Origin: an uncultured Holophaga sp.
GTDB lineage: Bacteria; Acidobacteriota; Holophagae; Holophagales; Holophagaceae
DNA: 64,000 nt
Direction of reading: 5' to 3'
Assembly: GCF_963677305.1 (NCBI RefSeq)
Contig: NZ_OY781925.1
Span: forward strand, 805,501 to 869,500
How positions within the stretch are numbered: the first letter of the stretch is position 1; each line of letters opens with the position of its first letter. The position numbers and the translations under genes were made by a program. A model generated the notes under the pieces. That model was not told the origin of the DNA. It did no database searches and saw only the letters and a program-made list of their open reading frames with translations. Below are positions 18,162 through 26,985 of this stretch, piece by piece.

Positions 18162-18176
18162 GGGAAGGGGTACAGA

Positions 18177-18803
18177 ATGTCCAAAGGCATCATCGGTAAG
18201 AAGCTGGGTATGACCCAGATCTTCAACGAGAAGGGGCAAATTGTCCCCGTCACTGTCATCCAGGCCGGCCCCTGCGTGGTGGTCCAGCGCAAGACCAATG
18301 AGAAGGATGGTTACGAGGCCATCCAGATCGGCTTCGTGGATCCCCAGGGCGGCAAGCGTGCCTCCAAAGCCGAGAAGGGTCACTGCGAGAAGCATGGCGT
18401 GGCTCCTGTCCGCGTGCTGCGCGAGATCAAGGTCGAGGCTGGCGAGGCTGCCCAGGAGGGCGACAGCATCCTGGTGACCCAGTTCGAAGAGAAGGCCAAG
18501 GTCCATGTCACTGGCATCAGCAAGGGCAAGGGCTTTGCCGGCGTCGTGAAGCGGCACCACTTCGGTGGTGGCCGTGCGTCCCACGGCTCCATGTTCCACC
18601 GCGCCCCCGGTTCCATCGGCGGCTCCTCCTACCCCAGCCGTGTCTGGCCGGGCATGCGGATGGGCGGGCAGATGGGTGCCGAGCAGGTCACCGTGCGCAA
18701 CCTGGAGATCGCCAAGGTTGACGCCGAGAACAACCTGCTCCTCGTCAAGGGTGCCGTGCCCGGTCCCAAGGGCGGCTACCTCGTGATCAAGCAGGAGGCG
18801 TAA
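18177..18803 (+). CDS. rplC: 50S ribosomal protein L3 (uL3)
   Basis: Early-assembly 23S rRNA binder near the peptidyl-transferase centre. The 208 residues begin MSKGIIGKKLGMTQIF and include the extended loop KGKGFAGVVKRHHF..GRASHGSMFHRAPGSIG, which reaches the centre and holds the Gln/Met methylation region. GGAAGGGG upstream serves as ribosome binding site. One base separates its stop from the rplD start. Confidence 0.97.
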   Translation: MSKGIIGKKLGMTQIFNEKGQIVPVTVIQAGPCVVVQRKTNEKDGYEAIQIGFVDPQGGKRASKAEKGHCEKHGVAPVRVLREIKVEAGEAAQEGDSILVTQFEEKAKVHVTGISKGKGFAGVVKRHHFGGGRASHGSMFHRAPGSIGGSSYPSRVWPGMRMGGQMGAEQVTVRNLEIAKVDAENNLLLVKGAVPGPKGGYLVIKQEA

Positions 18804-18804
18804 G

Positions 18805-19440
18805 ATGGCGACTTTTCAGCACCCCGTCGTGAACCTCGAGAACCAGGCCGCGGGCTCCGTCGAGCTCCTGCCTGAGGTCTTCAAGCTCGAGGAGATCAAC
18901 AACCACCTGATCTGGGAGGCCGTGCGCCACTTCCAGGCCAAGCGCCGCCAGGGCACCCACAAGACCAAGGACAAGTCCGAAGTCTCCGGTTCTGGTCGCA
19001 AGCTCTGGAAGCAGAAGGGCACCGGTCGCGCCCGTATCGGTTCCATCCGCAGCGCCCTGTGGAAGGGCGGCTCGACCGTCCATGGTCCCGTCCCCCGCAG
19101 CTATGACTATGCCTTCCCCAAGCGGGCGCGTCGCGCTGCTGTGCGCAATGCCCTCTCGGTCAAGTTCGCCGCCGGCCAGCTCCTGGTGGTGGAGAACTGG
19201 GATGTCGACTCCCACAAGACCAAGGCCCTGATTGCCACCCTTGGCAAGCTCGGTGTCAGCGGCTCCGCCCTCCTGGTCGGGACCGAGGCCTCCGAGAAGG
19301 TTGTCCTGGCCGCCGGGAACAACCCCAAGCTCCTGACCATCGAGAGCCTGGGTGTCAATGTCTACGACCTTCTGAAGTACGATCAGGTCGTCTTCTCCAA
19401 GGACGCCATCCTGGCCCTGCAGGAAGTGGTGAAGCCATGA
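18805..19440 (+). CDS. rplD: 50S ribosomal protein L4 (uL4)
   Basis: Lines the nascent-peptide tunnel and, in E. coli, represses the S10 operon. The 211-residue protein shows the tunnel loop with SGSGRKLWKQKGTGRARIGS followed by WKGGSTVHGPVPRSYDYAFPK, all family marks. The stop overlaps the rplW start by 4 bp (ATGA), so the two are translationally coupled. Confidence 0.97.
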   Translation: MATFQHPVVNLENQAAGSVELLPEVFKLEEINNHLIWEAVRHFQAKRRQGTHKTKDKSEVSGSGRKLWKQKGTGRARIGSIRSALWKGGSTVHGPVPRSYDYAFPKRARRAAVRNALSVKFAAGQLLVVENWDVDSHKTKALIATLGKLGVSGSALLVGTEASEKVVLAAGNNPKLLTIESLGVNVYDLLKYDQVVFSKDAILALQEVVKP

Positions 19441-19712
19441 GCAAGATCTTTGAAGTGATCCGCAAGCCCCTCCTCACCGAGAAGGGCCAGATTCTGCGCG
19501 AGAGCAACATCCAGGTGTTCGAGGTGGCCTCCTGGGCCAACAAGCACCAGATCAAGGAAGCTGCCGAGTTTCTCCTTCAGGCGAAGGTGAAGTCCGTCCG
19601 CACCGTCCGCACCCCCGGGAAGCTCAAGCGCCTGGGCCGCTGGTCCGGCACCACCAGTGCCGTCAAGAAGGCCTACGTTGAGCTGGTCGAGGACGCCACC
19701 GCCGCCGAGTAA
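19437..19712 (+). CDS. rplW: 50S ribosomal protein L23 (uL23)
   Basis: Sits at the polypeptide exit port and is the docking site for trigger factor and SRP. It has 91 residues, with an IRKPLLTEKG start and the FEVASWANKHQIKEAAEFL core. The ATG overlaps the rplD stop. A 73-bp gap with an 8-bp inverted repeat separates it from rplB, wide for this operon. Confidence 0.96.
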   Translation: MSKIFEVIRKPLLTEKGQILRESNIQVFEVASWANKHQIKEAAEFLLQAKVKSVRTVRTPGKLKRLGRWSGTTSAVKKAYVELVEDATAAE

Positions 19713-19728
19713 TCGGCGTAATGCAACC

Positions 19729-19762
19729 AACGGGCGGACAAGCATTGCCACTATCGCCCGTT
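19729..19762 (+). other. Inverted repeat between rplW and rplB
   Basis: AACGGGCG (19729-19736) and CGCCCGTT (19755-19762) form a perfect 8-bp stem with an 18-nt loop, extendable by a G-U pair. It fills most of the gap before rplB and could be a structured mRNA element; no terminator U-tract follows. Confidence 0.5.
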
Positions 19763-19785
19763 ATCTCTGAGGCAAGAGGATAAAC

Positions 19786-20607
19786 ATGAGCGTCAAACTG
19801 CTCAAACCAACGACCCCCGGTCAGCGGGGCATGTCGAAGCAGGGTTTCGAGGAGATCACCACCTCCTCCCCCGAGCGTTCGCTGATCGCCAAGCTGAACC
19901 GTACCGGCGGCCGTTCCAATACCGGTCGCATCACCACCCGCCACATCGGCGGTGGCCACAAGCGCCGCTACCGCATCATCGACTTCAAGCGCAACAAGAT
20001 GGAGGTCCCCGCCAAGGTGGCCACCATCGAGTACGATCCCAATCGCACCGCCCGCATCGCCCTGCTGGTCTACGCGGATGGTGAGAAGCGCTACATTCTG
20101 GCCCCCGATGGTCTGGAAGTCGGTCGCACGGTTCTGGCCGGGAAGAACGCGGACATCCTGGTGGGCAATGCCCTCCCCCTCCGCAACATCCCCCTCGGCA
20201 CCGAACTCCACAACATCGAGATGAAGCCCGGCAAGGGCGGGCAGATCGCCCGTGCCGCCGGCACCTTCGCCCAGCTTGTGGCGAAGGATGGCGATTACGC
20301 CCAGCTCCGCATGCCCTCCGGCGAGATCCGCAAGATCCACCTGGACTGCTACGCCACCATCGGCAAGGTCGGCAACCTCCAGCACGAGAACATCTCGCTG
20401 GGCAAGGCCGGTCGCCGCATCTGGCTCGGCGTGCGTCCCACGGTCCGCGGCGTGGTCATGAACCCTGTGGATCACCCCCACGGTGGCGGTGAAGGCCGCA
20501 CCTCCGGTGGTCGTCACCCTGTGACGCCCTGGGGTCAGCCGACCCGCGGTCACAAGACCCGGACCAACAAGCGCACCAGCAAGTTCATCGTCAAGCGGAT
20601 CAACTAG
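19786..20607 (+). CDS. rplB: 50S ribosomal protein L2 (uL2)
   Basis: One of the most conserved large-subunit proteins, required for subunit joining and peptidyl transfer. The 273 residues show [20 protein letters not shown], the [16 protein letters not shown] segment and the key C-terminal [14 protein letters not shown] with the functionally essential His. An AGAGGA precedes the ATG. Followed by rpsS after 10 bp. Confidence 0.97.
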   Translation: MSVKLLKPTTPGQRGMSKQGFEEITTSSPERSLIAKLNRTGGRSNTGRITTRHIGGGHKRRYRIIDFKRNKMEVPAKVATIEYDPNRTARIALLVYADGEKRYILAPDGLEVGRTVLAGKNADILVGNALPLRNIPLGTELHNIEMKPGKGGQIARAAGTFAQLVAKDGDYAQLRMPSGEIRKIHLDCYATIGKVGNLQHENISLGKAGRRIWLGVRPTVRGVVMNPVDHPHGGGEGRTSGGRHPVTPWGQPTRGHKTRTNKRTSKFIVKRIN

Positions 20608-20617
20608 GAGAGCTTCA

Positions 20618-20902
20618 ATGGCACGTTCACTGAAGAAAGGCCCGTTCATTGATGGCCATCTTCTGAAGAAGGTGGAGGCCGCCCAGGCTGCCATGGACAA
20701 GCGTGTGATCAAGACCTGGTCCCGCCGTTCCACCATCGTCCCTCAGATGATCGGCCTGACGCTTGCTGTCCATAACGGCAACAAGTTCATCCCTGTCTAC
20801 GTCACCGACAACATGGTCGGCCACAAGCTGGGCGAGTTCAGCCTCACCCGCAAGTTCGGTGGCCACGCCGGCAAGTCGGATGCCAAGGCGAAGGGGAAGT
20901 AA
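20618..20902 (+). CDS. rpsS: 30S ribosomal protein S19 (uS19)
   Basis: Head protein of the small subunit that contacts the A-site tRNA region with S13. The 94 residues begin [20 protein letters not shown] and contain [16 protein letters not shown] and [20 protein letters not shown], all diagnostic. It has a short Lys-rich tail. Only one base separates it from rplV. Confidence 0.97.
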   Translation: MARSLKKGPFIDGHLLKKVEAAQAAMDKRVIKTWSRRSTIVPQMIGLTLAVHNGNKFIPVYVTDNMVGHKLGEFSLTRKFGGHAGKSDAKAKGK

Positions 20903-20903
20903 T

Positions 20904-21263
20904 ATGTCCAACATCGTTTCCAGCGCCACCATCCGCCACCTGCGCGGCTCCGCCCAGAAGGCCCGCCTCGTGATCGACCTGATCCGTGGCAAGAAGGTTG
21001 GTGAGGCTCAGTGGATCCTCACCAGCACCAAGAAGTATGCGGCTGCTCCCATCAAGAAGCTCCTGACCTCCGCCGTCGCCAACGCCGTGGACAAGGATCC
21101 CGCCGTGAACCCCGACGAGCTTTACGTCAAGACCGCCTTCGTGGACGAGGGTTTCCGCATGAAGCGGGTCCGCCCTGCTCCCATGGGCCGTGCCTACCGC
21201 GTGCAGAAGCGCACCTGCCACATCACGCTGCAGCTTGCTGCGATCACGGCTGGGGAGGAGTAG
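20904..21263 (+). CDS. rplV: 50S ribosomal protein L22 (uL22)
   Basis: Tunnel-lining protein whose beta-hairpin contacts macrolide-sensitive rRNA. The 119-residue product begins [23 protein letters not shown] and carries the hairpin region with [25 protein letters not shown]. The start at 20904 follows the rpsS stop directly and fits the family; the longer open frame upstream is antisense-free overlap with rpsS and is rejected. Confidence 0.96.
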   Translation: MSNIVSSATIRHLRGSAQKARLVIDLIRGKKVGEAQWILTSTKKYAAAPIKKLLTSAVANAVDKDPAVNPDELYVKTAFVDEGFRMKRVRPAPMGRAYRVQKRTCHITLQLAAITAGEE

Positions 21264-21267
21264 TCCA

Positions 21268-21915
21268 ATGGGTCAGAAAGTTCATCCGTACGGCTTCCGC
21301 GTCGTCCACACCAAGAACTGGCACAGCAAGTGGTACTCCAAGCGCGAGTACGCGACCCTGTTGCACGAGGACCTGAAGCTCCGCAAGGAGCTGAAGGCCC
21401 AGCTCCACGGCCTCAACGCCATGGTGTCCAAGATCGACATCGAGCGCGCCGCCGACAAGGTGACTGTCCGCATCTTCACCGCCCGTCCCGGCATCGTCAT
21501 CGGTCGCAAGGGTGCTGAGATCGACAAGCTGCGCGAGGAGCTGCAGAAGAAGCTCAACCGTCCCGTGAGCGTCGACATCCAGGAGATCAAGAAGCCTGAA
21601 GTCGATGCCCAGCTCGTCGCCGAAGGCGTCGCCCAGCAGCTGGAGCGCCGCATCGCTTTCCGCCGCGCCATGCGCAAGGCCGAGGAAGCTGCCATCCGTT
21701 TCGGTGCCAAGGGATTCAAGATCAAGGTCTCCGGCCGTCTCAACGGCGCCGAGATCGCCCGCACCGAGGACTACCTCTCCGGCCAGATGCCCCTCCAGAC
21801 CATCCGCGCCAACGTGGACTATGGCTTCGCAGAAGCCCACACCACCTACGGCATCATCGGAATCAAGGTGTGGGTGAACCTGGGCGAGGGCGCCCTCGAA
21901 ATCGTGAAGCGCTGA
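21268..21915 (+). CDS. rpsC: 30S ribosomal protein S3 (uS3)
   Basis: Forms the mRNA entry tunnel with S4 and S5 and contributes to helicase activity. The 215 residues begin [12 protein letters not shown] and have the KH domain with [22 protein letters not shown] and the C-terminal [23 protein letters not shown] segment. The ATG at 21268 has GGAGGAG about 10 nt upstream. It is at the short end for S3, without a long C-terminal extension. Confidence 0.96.
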   Translation: MGQKVHPYGFRVVHTKNWHSKWYSKREYATLLHEDLKLRKELKAQLHGLNAMVSKIDIERAADKVTVRIFTARPGIVIGRKGAEIDKLREELQKKLNRPVSVDIQEIKKPEVDAQLVAEGVAQQLERRIAFRRAMRKAEEAAIRFGAKGFKIKVSGRLNGAEIARTEDYLSGQMPLQTIRANVDYGFAEAHTTYGIIGIKVWVNLGEGALEIVKR

Positions 21916-21924
21916 GGTGTACCC

Positions 21925-22344
21925 ATGCTGATGCCGAATAAAGTCAAGAACCGCAAGGTGCAGAAGGGCCGCACCCGCGGCGTCGCCCACCGCGGCAACG
22001 AGCTCGCCTTCGGCGACTACGGAATCAAGGCCACCGAGCACTGCTGGCTCACCAACCGGCAGATTGAGGCCGCCCGTATCGCCATGACCCGCCACATCAA
22101 GCGTGGCGGCCGGATCTGGATCCGCATCTTCCCGGACCGTCCCACCACCAGCAAGCCGGCCGAGACCCGCATGGGTTCCGGCAAGGGTGCTCCCGACGGC
22201 TGGGTGGCGGTGATCCGCCCCGGCAAGATTCTCTTCGAGATGGAAGGCGTTTCTGAGGAAGTGGCACGCGAAGCTCTGCGCCTGGCGCAGATGAAGCTCT
22301 CCGTCATGTCCGAGTTCGTCACCCGCACTCCGCCGGAAGAATGA
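21925..22344 (+). CDS. rplP: 50S ribosomal protein L16 (uL16)
   Basis: Binds near the A site and 5S rRNA of the large subunit. The 139 residues begin [15 protein letters not shown] and contain [36 protein letters not shown] and [15 protein letters not shown], the family hallmarks. GAGGT lies upstream of the ATG. The rpmC start follows 11 bp after its stop. Confidence 0.97.
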   Translation: MLMPNKVKNRKVQKGRTRGVAHRGNELAFGDYGIKATEHCWLTNRQIEAARIAMTRHIKRGGRIWIRIFPDRPTTSKPAETRMGSGKGAPDGWVAVIRPGKILFEMEGVSEEVAREALRLAQMKLSVMSEFVTRTPPEE

Positions 22345-22355
22345 GAGGAAATGTG

Positions 22356-22559
22356 ATGAGCAAGAAGAACCCTTTTAGCGAACTGACCGGGAAGAGCACC
22401 GAGGAACTGCAGCAGTTGGAGGTCGAGTTGGCCGCCAAGCGCTTCACCCTCCGCTTCCAGAACGCAGTGGGCCAGGTCGAGGACACCGCCGAGATCCGGA
22501 AGAACCGCCGCGAGCTCGCCCGGGTCAAGACCGCCCTCAAGATCAAGCTGAGCCAGTGA
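22356..22559 (+). CDS. rpmC: 50S ribosomal protein L29 (uL29)
   Basis: Small two-helix protein beside L23 at the tunnel exit. The product is 67 residues with the pattern [46 protein letters not shown], split here by family helices. I choose the ATG at 22356, which has GAGGAAA about 7 nt upstream; an ATG at 22341 inside the rplP end would add MRGNV. It precedes rpsQ by 8 bp. Confidence 0.93.
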   Translation: MSKKNPFSELTGKSTEELQQLEVELAAKRFTLRFQNAVGQVEDTAEIRKNRRELARVKTALKIKLSQ

Positions 22560-22567
22560 GGTCGACC

Positions 22568-22825
22568 ATGAGCCTGGAAAACAAAATGATTCGAAACGGC
22601 GTCGTGGTCTCCAACAAGGCCGACAAGACGGTCGTGGTCAAGGTGGAGCGGCGCTTCCAGCACCCCCTCTACCACCGCACCGTCAAGCAGACCAAGAAGT
22701 ACATGGCCCACGACGAAAACAATGCCTGCCAGATCGGGGATGAGGTCCGCATCGTCGAGACCCGGCCCCTGTCCAAGCGCAAGCGCTGGGCGGTCCTCGA
22801 GATCGTCCAGAAGATCGGCGAGTAA
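22568..22825 (+). CDS. rpsQ: 30S ribosomal protein S17 (uS17)
   Basis: Early-binding 16S rRNA 5'-domain protein. The 85 residues include [19 protein letters not shown] and the [18 protein letters not shown] region, ending [17 protein letters not shown]. The ATG at 22568 has GAGGT 5 nt upstream, so it is preferred over the in-frame ATG at 22556. Confidence 0.94.
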   Translation: MSLENKMIRNGVVVSNKADKTVVVKVERRFQHPLYHRTVKQTKKYMAHDENNACQIGDEVRIVETRPLSKRKRWAVLEIVQKIGE

Positions 22826-22834
22826 GGAGGCCAC

Positions 22835-23203
22835 ATGATCCAGATGGGAACCATGCTCACGGTTGCTGATAACTCCGGCGCCAAGAAGATCTGCTGCATC
22901 CTGCCCCTGGGCGGTGGTGTGGGCAAGATCGCCCAGCTCGGTGATGTGATCACCGCCTCTGTCAAGGAAGCCATCCCCGGCGGCACCGTCAAGAAGAAGG
23001 CTGTCGTGCAGGCGGTCATCGTCCGCCAGCGCAAGGCCTACCGCCGCAAGGACGGATCCTACATCCGCTTCGACGAGAACGCCGCCGTCATCATCAAGAA
23101 GGATGGCGAGCCCGTGGGAACCCGCGTCTTCGGTCCCGTCGCCCGCGAACTCCGCGAGCGGAAGTACATGAAGATCGTCTCCCTCGCCCCTGAGGTGCTG
23201 TAA
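22835..23203 (+). CDS. rplN: 50S ribosomal protein L14 (uL14)
   Basis: Large-subunit interface protein, binding partner of silencing factor RsfS and L19. The 122-residue length is canonical, with [19 protein letters not shown] at the start and [34 protein letters not shown] at the end half. TAAGGAGG sits upstream of the ATG. Its stop shares a base with the rplX start (TAATG). Confidence 0.97.
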   Translation: MIQMGTMLTVADNSGAKKICCILPLGGGVGKIAQLGDVITASVKEAIPGGTVKKKAVVQAVIVRQRKAYRRKDGSYIRFDENAAVIIKKDGEPVGTRVFGPVARELRERKYMKIVSLAPEVL

Positions 23204-23478
23204 TGGACAAGCCGACCAAGATGAAGCTCAAGAAGGGTGACGAAGTCGTCGTCATCGCCGGCAAGGACAAGGGCAAGCGTGGGCAGATCGCCAAGGTCAG
23301 CCCCGCCACCAACCGTGTCGTCGTCACCGGTATCAACATGGTGAAGAAGGCCGTCAAGCCCAATCCCCAGACCGGTGAGGGCGGAGGCTTCCAGGAGAAA
23401 GAGGCTTCCATCCACGCGTCCAACGTGATGCTGGTGGACCCCGCCACCCAGAAGCCCACCCGGAAGCGCGCCGAGTAG
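23203..23478 (+). CDS. rplX: 50S ribosomal protein L24 (uL24)
   Basis: Assembly-initiating 23S rRNA binder with a KOW motif: [19 protein letters not shown] at residues 9-27. It has 91 residues, slightly short, with [16 protein letters not shown] near the end. The ATG overlaps the rplN stop by one base. Downstream is a 199-bp non-coding gap, unique in this otherwise tightly packed operon. Confidence 0.96.
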   Translation: MDKPTKMKLKKGDEVVVIAGKDKGKRGQIAKVSPATNRVVVTGINMVKKAVKPNPQTGEGGGFQEKEASIHASNVMLVDPATQKPTRKRAE

Positions 23479-23677
23479 TCTTCAGACCGCCCGCCCGGAA
23501 ATGGTTCTTTCCATCCGGGGACAGACATGAGATGCTATTCCTTCCGCCGATGGACAGCCCGTCGGCGGAAACTTTGAAAACCGAGGCTGGAAGGAAACGG
23601 ACCGGACCGCCGGCAACCAAGCCCTTCCGCTCTCCCGAACCCTGGGACCGTAGTCGGCCCCCGGAAATGGAGGCAAC
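23479..23677 (+). promoter_or_regulatory. 199-bp intra-operon gap with two hairpins, candidate cis-regulatory RNA
   Basis: Between rplX and rplE, where bacteria normally have a few bases. Hairpin 1 near 23499-23520 pairs CCGG-aa-ATGG with CCATCCGG around a TTCTTT loop. Hairpin 2 near 23538-23562 pairs CCGCCGA with TCGGCGG around an 11-nt loop. The rest is less G/C-biased. A small overlapping open frame in the gap has no family resemblance and poor codon bias. E. coli S8 controls the spc operon at the rplE start; a similar or new control element is inferred, not proven. No clear promoter hexamers were found. Confidence 0.5.
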
Positions 23678-24232
23678 ATGGCTGCAAATGCGGAATGCCG
23701 CATCAAGGCCCGCTACCGCGACGAAGTGGTAGCCAAGCTGAAGGAAGAATTCGGGTACACCTCCACCATGCAGGTGCCCCGCCTTCAGAAGATCGTCATC
23801 AACATGGGCGTCGGTGACGCCATCCAGAACATCAAGGTCCTGGATGTCGCCGTCGAAGAGCTCACCTCCATCGCGGGCCAGAAGGCCGTGGTGCGGAAGG
23901 CCAAGAAGAGCGTGGCGCAGTTCAAGCTGCGTGAGGGCATGCCCATCGCCTGCATGGTGACCCTGCGCGGTCCCCGCATGTGGGACTTCCTCGATCGCCT
24001 GGTGGCCCTGTCCCTTCCCCGCGTCCGCGACTTCCGCGGCGTGCCGACCAAGTCCTTTGATGGCCGGGGCAACTACACCCTGGGCCTCAAGGACCAGCTG
24101 ATCTTCCAGGAGATCGACTACTCCAAGGTCGACAAGATCAAGGGCATGAACGTCACCTTCGTGACCAGCGCTCCCACCGATGCCGAAGCGCGGGCCCTTC
24201 TCACCCATCTCGGCATGCCCTTCCGCAAGTAG
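23678..24232 (+). CDS. rplE: 50S ribosomal protein L5 (uL5)
   Basis: 5S rRNA-binding protein of the central protuberance. The 184 residues have [48 protein letters not shown] and [24 protein letters not shown], all diagnostic. GGAGG is 5 nt before the ATG. It follows the unusual 199-bp gap and precedes rpsZ by 12 bp. Confidence 0.97.
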   Translation: MAANAECRIKARYRDEVVAKLKEEFGYTSTMQVPRLQKIVINMGVGDAIQNIKVLDVAVEELTSIAGQKAVVRKAKKSVAQFKLREGMPIACMVTLRGPRMWDFLDRLVALSLPRVRDFRGVPTKSFDGRGNYTLGLKDQLIFQEIDYSKVDKIKGMNVTFVTSAPTDAEARALLTHLGMPFRK

Positions 24233-24244
24233 TCAGGAGAACCC

Positions 24245-24430
24245 ATGGCTCGCATCGCAAAGAGATACAAAGACGCCTCCAAGCCCAAGTTCTCGACCCA
24301 GCACCGCAATCGCTGCAAGGTGTGCGGTCGTCCCCGGGGCTACATGCGCAAGTTCGAACTCTGCCGTCTGTGCTTCCGGAAGCATGCCCTCGCGGGTGAG
24401 CTCCCCGGCGTCCAGAAGTCCAGCTGGTAA
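24245..24430 (+). CDS. rpsZ: 30S ribosomal protein S14 type Z (uS14, zinc form)
   Basis: Small-subunit head protein near S3 and S10. At 61 residues with CKVCGRP and CRLCFRKHA it is the short zinc-binding form rather than the longer cysteine-free paralogue. The [13 protein letters not shown] segment is characteristic. AGGAG precedes the ATG. No zinc-independent paralogue is in the window. Confidence 0.95.
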   Translation: MARIAKRYKDASKPKFSTQHRNRCKVCGRPRGYMRKFELCRLCFRKHALAGELPGVQKSSW

Positions 24431-24442
24431 GGAGAGGCACCT

Positions 24443-24838
24443 ATGTTCACCGATCCCATCGCCGACTACCTTACCCGCCTGCGCAATGGCATCATGGCTG
24501 GCCATGATGCCGTGGTCGTCCCCGCCTCCAGCATGAAGGAGCGCCTCAGCGGCATCCTCAAGTCCGAAGGCTACATCCATGGCTTCAAGACCGTGGAGCA
24601 CGAGGGCCGCAATTACCTGATCGTCCAGCTGAAGTACGTGAAGAGCGGTGAGTCCGTGATCCACGGCCTGAAGCGCGTCTCCAGCCCCGGCCTGCGTGTC
24701 TACGCTGGTGTCAAGGAGATCCCTGACGTCAACGGCGGTCTGGGCATCGCCATCCTCTCCACTCCCAAGGGTCTGCTTTCCGGCAAGGAAGCCCGCAAGC
24801 AGAACGTGGGTGGTGAGGTGCTGGCCCACGTCTGGTAA
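24443..24838 (+). CDS. rpsH: 30S ribosomal protein S8 (uS8)
   Basis: Binds 16S rRNA helix 21 and in E. coli represses the spc operon. The 131 residues begin MFTDPIADYLTRLRNG, with VVVPASSMKERLSGILKSEGYI and the STPKGLLSGKEARKQNVGGEVLAHVW end. AAGGAGAG is the ribosome binding site. The hairpin gap before rplE would be a natural place for S8 feedback. Confidence 0.97.
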   Translation: MFTDPIADYLTRLRNGIMAGHDAVVVPASSMKERLSGILKSEGYIHGFKTVEHEGRNYLIVQLKYVKSGESVIHGLKRVSSPGLRVYAGVKEIPDVNGGLGIAILSTPKGLLSGKEARKQNVGGEVLAHVW

Positions 24839-24871
24839 TCCAACGGCTCATTCACTTTTCAAGGATCAATC

Positions 24872-25408
24872 ATGTCTCGCATCGGAAAAAAGCCAGTGGC
24901 ACTGCCGAAAGGCGTGAAAGTGACCATCCACGGGGCCGAGGCCGTCGTCGAGGGTGCCAAGGGTCAGCTGAACTGCCCCATCCCCAAGGGGATCACTCTG
25001 GATGTCCAGGCCGATTCCATCGTCCTCTCCCGTGCCAACGATGAGGCCCAGAACCGTGCATTCCACGGTCTGACCCGCGCCCTCCTTCAGAATGCCGTCA
25101 CCGGCGTCGCCGAGGGTTGGAAGAAGGAACTGGATATCGTGGGTGTCGGCTACAAGGCCGCCATGGAAGGGGCCAACCTCCGCCTGGATCTCGGCTACAG
25201 CCACCCCATCATCTATCAGGCTCCCGTCGGCATCAGCATCGCCGTCGAGAAGAACACCCATGTCGTGGTGACCGGCATCGACCGCCAGCTGGTCGGCCAG
25301 GTGGCCGCCGACATCCGCAAGTTCCGCAAGCCCGAGCCCTACAAGGGCAAGGGTGTCCAGTACACCGGCGAAGTCATCCGCCGCAAGGCCGGCAAGACCG
25401 GGAAGTAA
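24872..25408 (+). CDS. rplF: 50S ribosomal protein L6 (uL6)
   Basis: Large-subunit protein near the factor-binding stalk base. The 178 residues comprise two L6 repeats, beginning MSRIGKKPVALPKGVKVTI, with VGVGYKAAMEG and the C-terminal RKPEPYKGKGVQYTGEVIRRKAGK motif. AAGGATCA lies before the ATG. It is 33 bp after rpsH. Confidence 0.97.
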   Translation: MSRIGKKPVALPKGVKVTIHGAEAVVEGAKGQLNCPIPKGITLDVQADSIVLSRANDEAQNRAFHGLTRALLQNAVTGVAEGWKKELDIVGVGYKAAMEGANLRLDLGYSHPIIYQAPVGISIAVEKNTHVVVTGIDRQLVGQVAADIRKFRKPEPYKGKGVQYTGEVIRRKAGKTGK

Positions 25409-25420
25409 GGGGGATACGAT

Positions 25421-25783
25421 ATGGCTAACGACCTCAAACTTCGCCGTCAGAAGACCAAGGCCCGCATCCGCGGCCGCGTCTCGGGCACTCCCGAGCGCCC
25501 CCGTCTCACCATCTTCAAGAGCCTCAAGCGCATCTACGTGCAGGTGGTGGACGACAGCAAGGGTATCACCCTCGCTTCCGCCTCCAGCCTGGAGAAGGAG
25601 CTGCGCGGGACCCTGCAGAATGGAGCCAACATCGAAGCCGCAAAGGCTGTCGGGGCCCGCATCGCCGCCCGTCTCATCGAGCAGGGCATCAAGGCTGTGG
25701 TCTTCGACCGCAACGGTTACGTCTACCACGGTCGCGTGAAAGCGCTGGCCGACAGCGCCCGCGAAGCCGGGCTCCAGTTCTAG
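25421..25783 (+). CDS. rplR: 50S ribosomal protein L18 (uL18)
   Basis: 5S rRNA-binding protein of the central protuberance. The 120 residues include [39 protein letters not shown] and the end [24 protein letters not shown], typical of bacterial L18. The ATG follows GGGGGATA 4 nt upstream. rpsE starts 10 bp later. Confidence 0.97.
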   Translation: MANDLKLRRQKTKARIRGRVSGTPERPRLTIFKSLKRIYVQVVDDSKGITLASASSLEKELRGTLQNGANIEAAKAVGARIAARLIEQGIKAVVFDRNGYVYHGRVKALADSAREAGLQF

Positions 25784-25793
25784 GGAGGGGCCC

Positions 25794-26309
25794 ATGGCTA
25801 TCGAAACCAAGAACACCCAGGAAGCCCCCCAGCAGGGCGAGTTCAAGGATCAGGTCATCTATGTCGGCCGCGTCACCAAGGTGGTGAAGGGCGGCAAGAA
25901 CTTCTCCTTCTCCGCCCTTGTGGTGGTGGGAGATGGCAACGGCAAGGTGGGTTACGGTCTGGGCAAGGCCCTCGAAGTGCCCTCCGCCATCAAGAAGGGC
26001 ATCGAGAGCGCCAAGCGGAACATGATCAAGGTTCCCGTGACCCCCAACGGCAGCATTCCCCATCCGGTCACCGGGCGGTTCGGTGCCGGTTCCGTGCTCC
26101 TGAAGCCCGCCCCCGAGGGCACCGGTATCATCGCCGGTGCCACCGTCCGCGCCATCATGGAGGCGGTCGGCATCAACAACGTGCTCACCAAGAGCCTCGG
26201 TTCCTCCAACCCCCACAACGTGGTTCGCGCCACGTTCGCCGGGTTCCAGGACCTCATGGATCCCTACACGGTCCTCACCAACCGTGGCCTGGATCAGGCG
26301 GAGGCCTAA
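25794..26309 (+). CDS. rpsE: 30S ribosomal protein S5 (uS5)
   Basis: Accuracy protein at the mRNA entry site. The 171 residues show the S5 dsRBD-like region with [37 protein letters not shown] and the C-terminal [26 protein letters not shown] precedes the ATG. rpmD begins one base after the stop. Confidence 0.97.
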   Translation: MAIETKNTQEAPQQGEFKDQVIYVGRVTKVVKGGKNFSFSALVVVGDGNGKVGYGLGKALEVPSAIKKGIESAKRNMIKVPVTPNGSIPHPVTGRFGAGSVLLKPAPEGTGIIAGATVRAIMEAVGINNVLTKSLGSSNPHNVVRATFAGFQDLMDPYTVLTNRGLDQAEA

Positions 26310-26310
26310 G

Positions 26311-26508
26311 ATGTCCAATCTGATCGGAAAGCAGGTCGTCCTGACCCTCAAGCGTTCCACCATCAGCACCGTGCCCAAGCACCGCGCCATGGTGGCCACC
26401 CTGGGGCTCAAGAAGGTGGGCGATACCCGCGAGTGCGAGTACACCGCCAATGTGCACGGCATGGTCAAGCTCATGCCCTACCTAATCGACGTCCAGGTGA
26501 AGGGGTAA
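26311..26508 (+). CDS. rpmD: 50S ribosomal protein L30 (uL30)
   Basis: Small peripheral large-subunit protein. It has 65 residues, with VVLTLKRSTISTVPKHRAMVATLGLKKVGDT, consistent with the ferredoxin-like L30 fold, and ends MPYLIDVQVKG. The ATG at 26311 directly follows the rpsE stop; GGAGG within the end of rpsE serves as ribosome binding site. An overlapping longer frame upstream is the shifted frame of rpsE. Confidence 0.95.
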   Translation: MSNLIGKQVVLTLKRSTISTVPKHRAMVATLGLKKVGDTRECEYTANVHGMVKLMPYLIDVQVKG

Positions 26509-26511
26509 GCC

Positions 26512-26973
26512 ATGAAGCTGAACGAACTCAAGCCCGCCGAGGGTGCCGTCAAGGCTCGCAAGCGCGTGGGTCGGGGCAAGGGCTCCGGCATGGGTAAGAC
26601 CGCTACCCGCGGTGAGAAGGGTCAGAAGTCCCGTCGTGGCTATTCTGCCCAGCGCGGCTTTGAGGGTGGCCAGATGCCCCTTCACCGCCGTCTGCCCAAG
26701 CGCGGCTTCACCAACATCTTCGCTCCCGTCACCCAGGAGATCGGCCTCACCGTCATCTCCAACAACTTCGCCGATGGCGACACCGTCTGCCTCGAGTCCC
26801 TGCGGGACAAGAAGCTGGTGAGCTCCAAGATCGAGCGCATCGTGGTCCTCGCCTCTGGCGAATTGACCTGCAAGGTCACTGTGGTGGCCGATCGAGTCAC
26901 CAAGGGTGCCCGCGAAGCCATCGCCGCCATCGGCGGCACGGTCCAGGAGCCCTGCAGCAAGCAGGCTGAATAA
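26512..26973 (+). CDS. rplO: 50S ribosomal protein L15 (uL15)
   Basis: Late-assembly 23S rRNA binder. The 153 residues start MKLNELKPAEGAVKARKRVGRG with the conserved Gly/Arg-rich GSGMGKTATRGEKGQKSRRG, then FEGGQMPLHRRLPKRGF. A weak GGGGTAAGCC leads to the ATG. secY follows after 12 bp. Confidence 0.97.
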   Translation: MKLNELKPAEGAVKARKRVGRGKGSGMGKTATRGEKGQKSRRGYSAQRGFEGGQMPLHRRLPKRGFTNIFAPVTQEIGLTVISNNFADGDTVCLESLRDKKLVSSKIERIVVLASGELTCKVTVVADRVTKGAREAIAAIGGTVQEPCSKQAE

Positions 26974-26985
26974 GGCTCCCCCAGG

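Noticed and set aside
23532..23732. 66-codon plus-strand ORF in the rplX-rplE gap
   Set aside because: It overlaps the rplE start in another frame, has poor codon bias and no ribosome binding site, so the gap is treated as regulatory.
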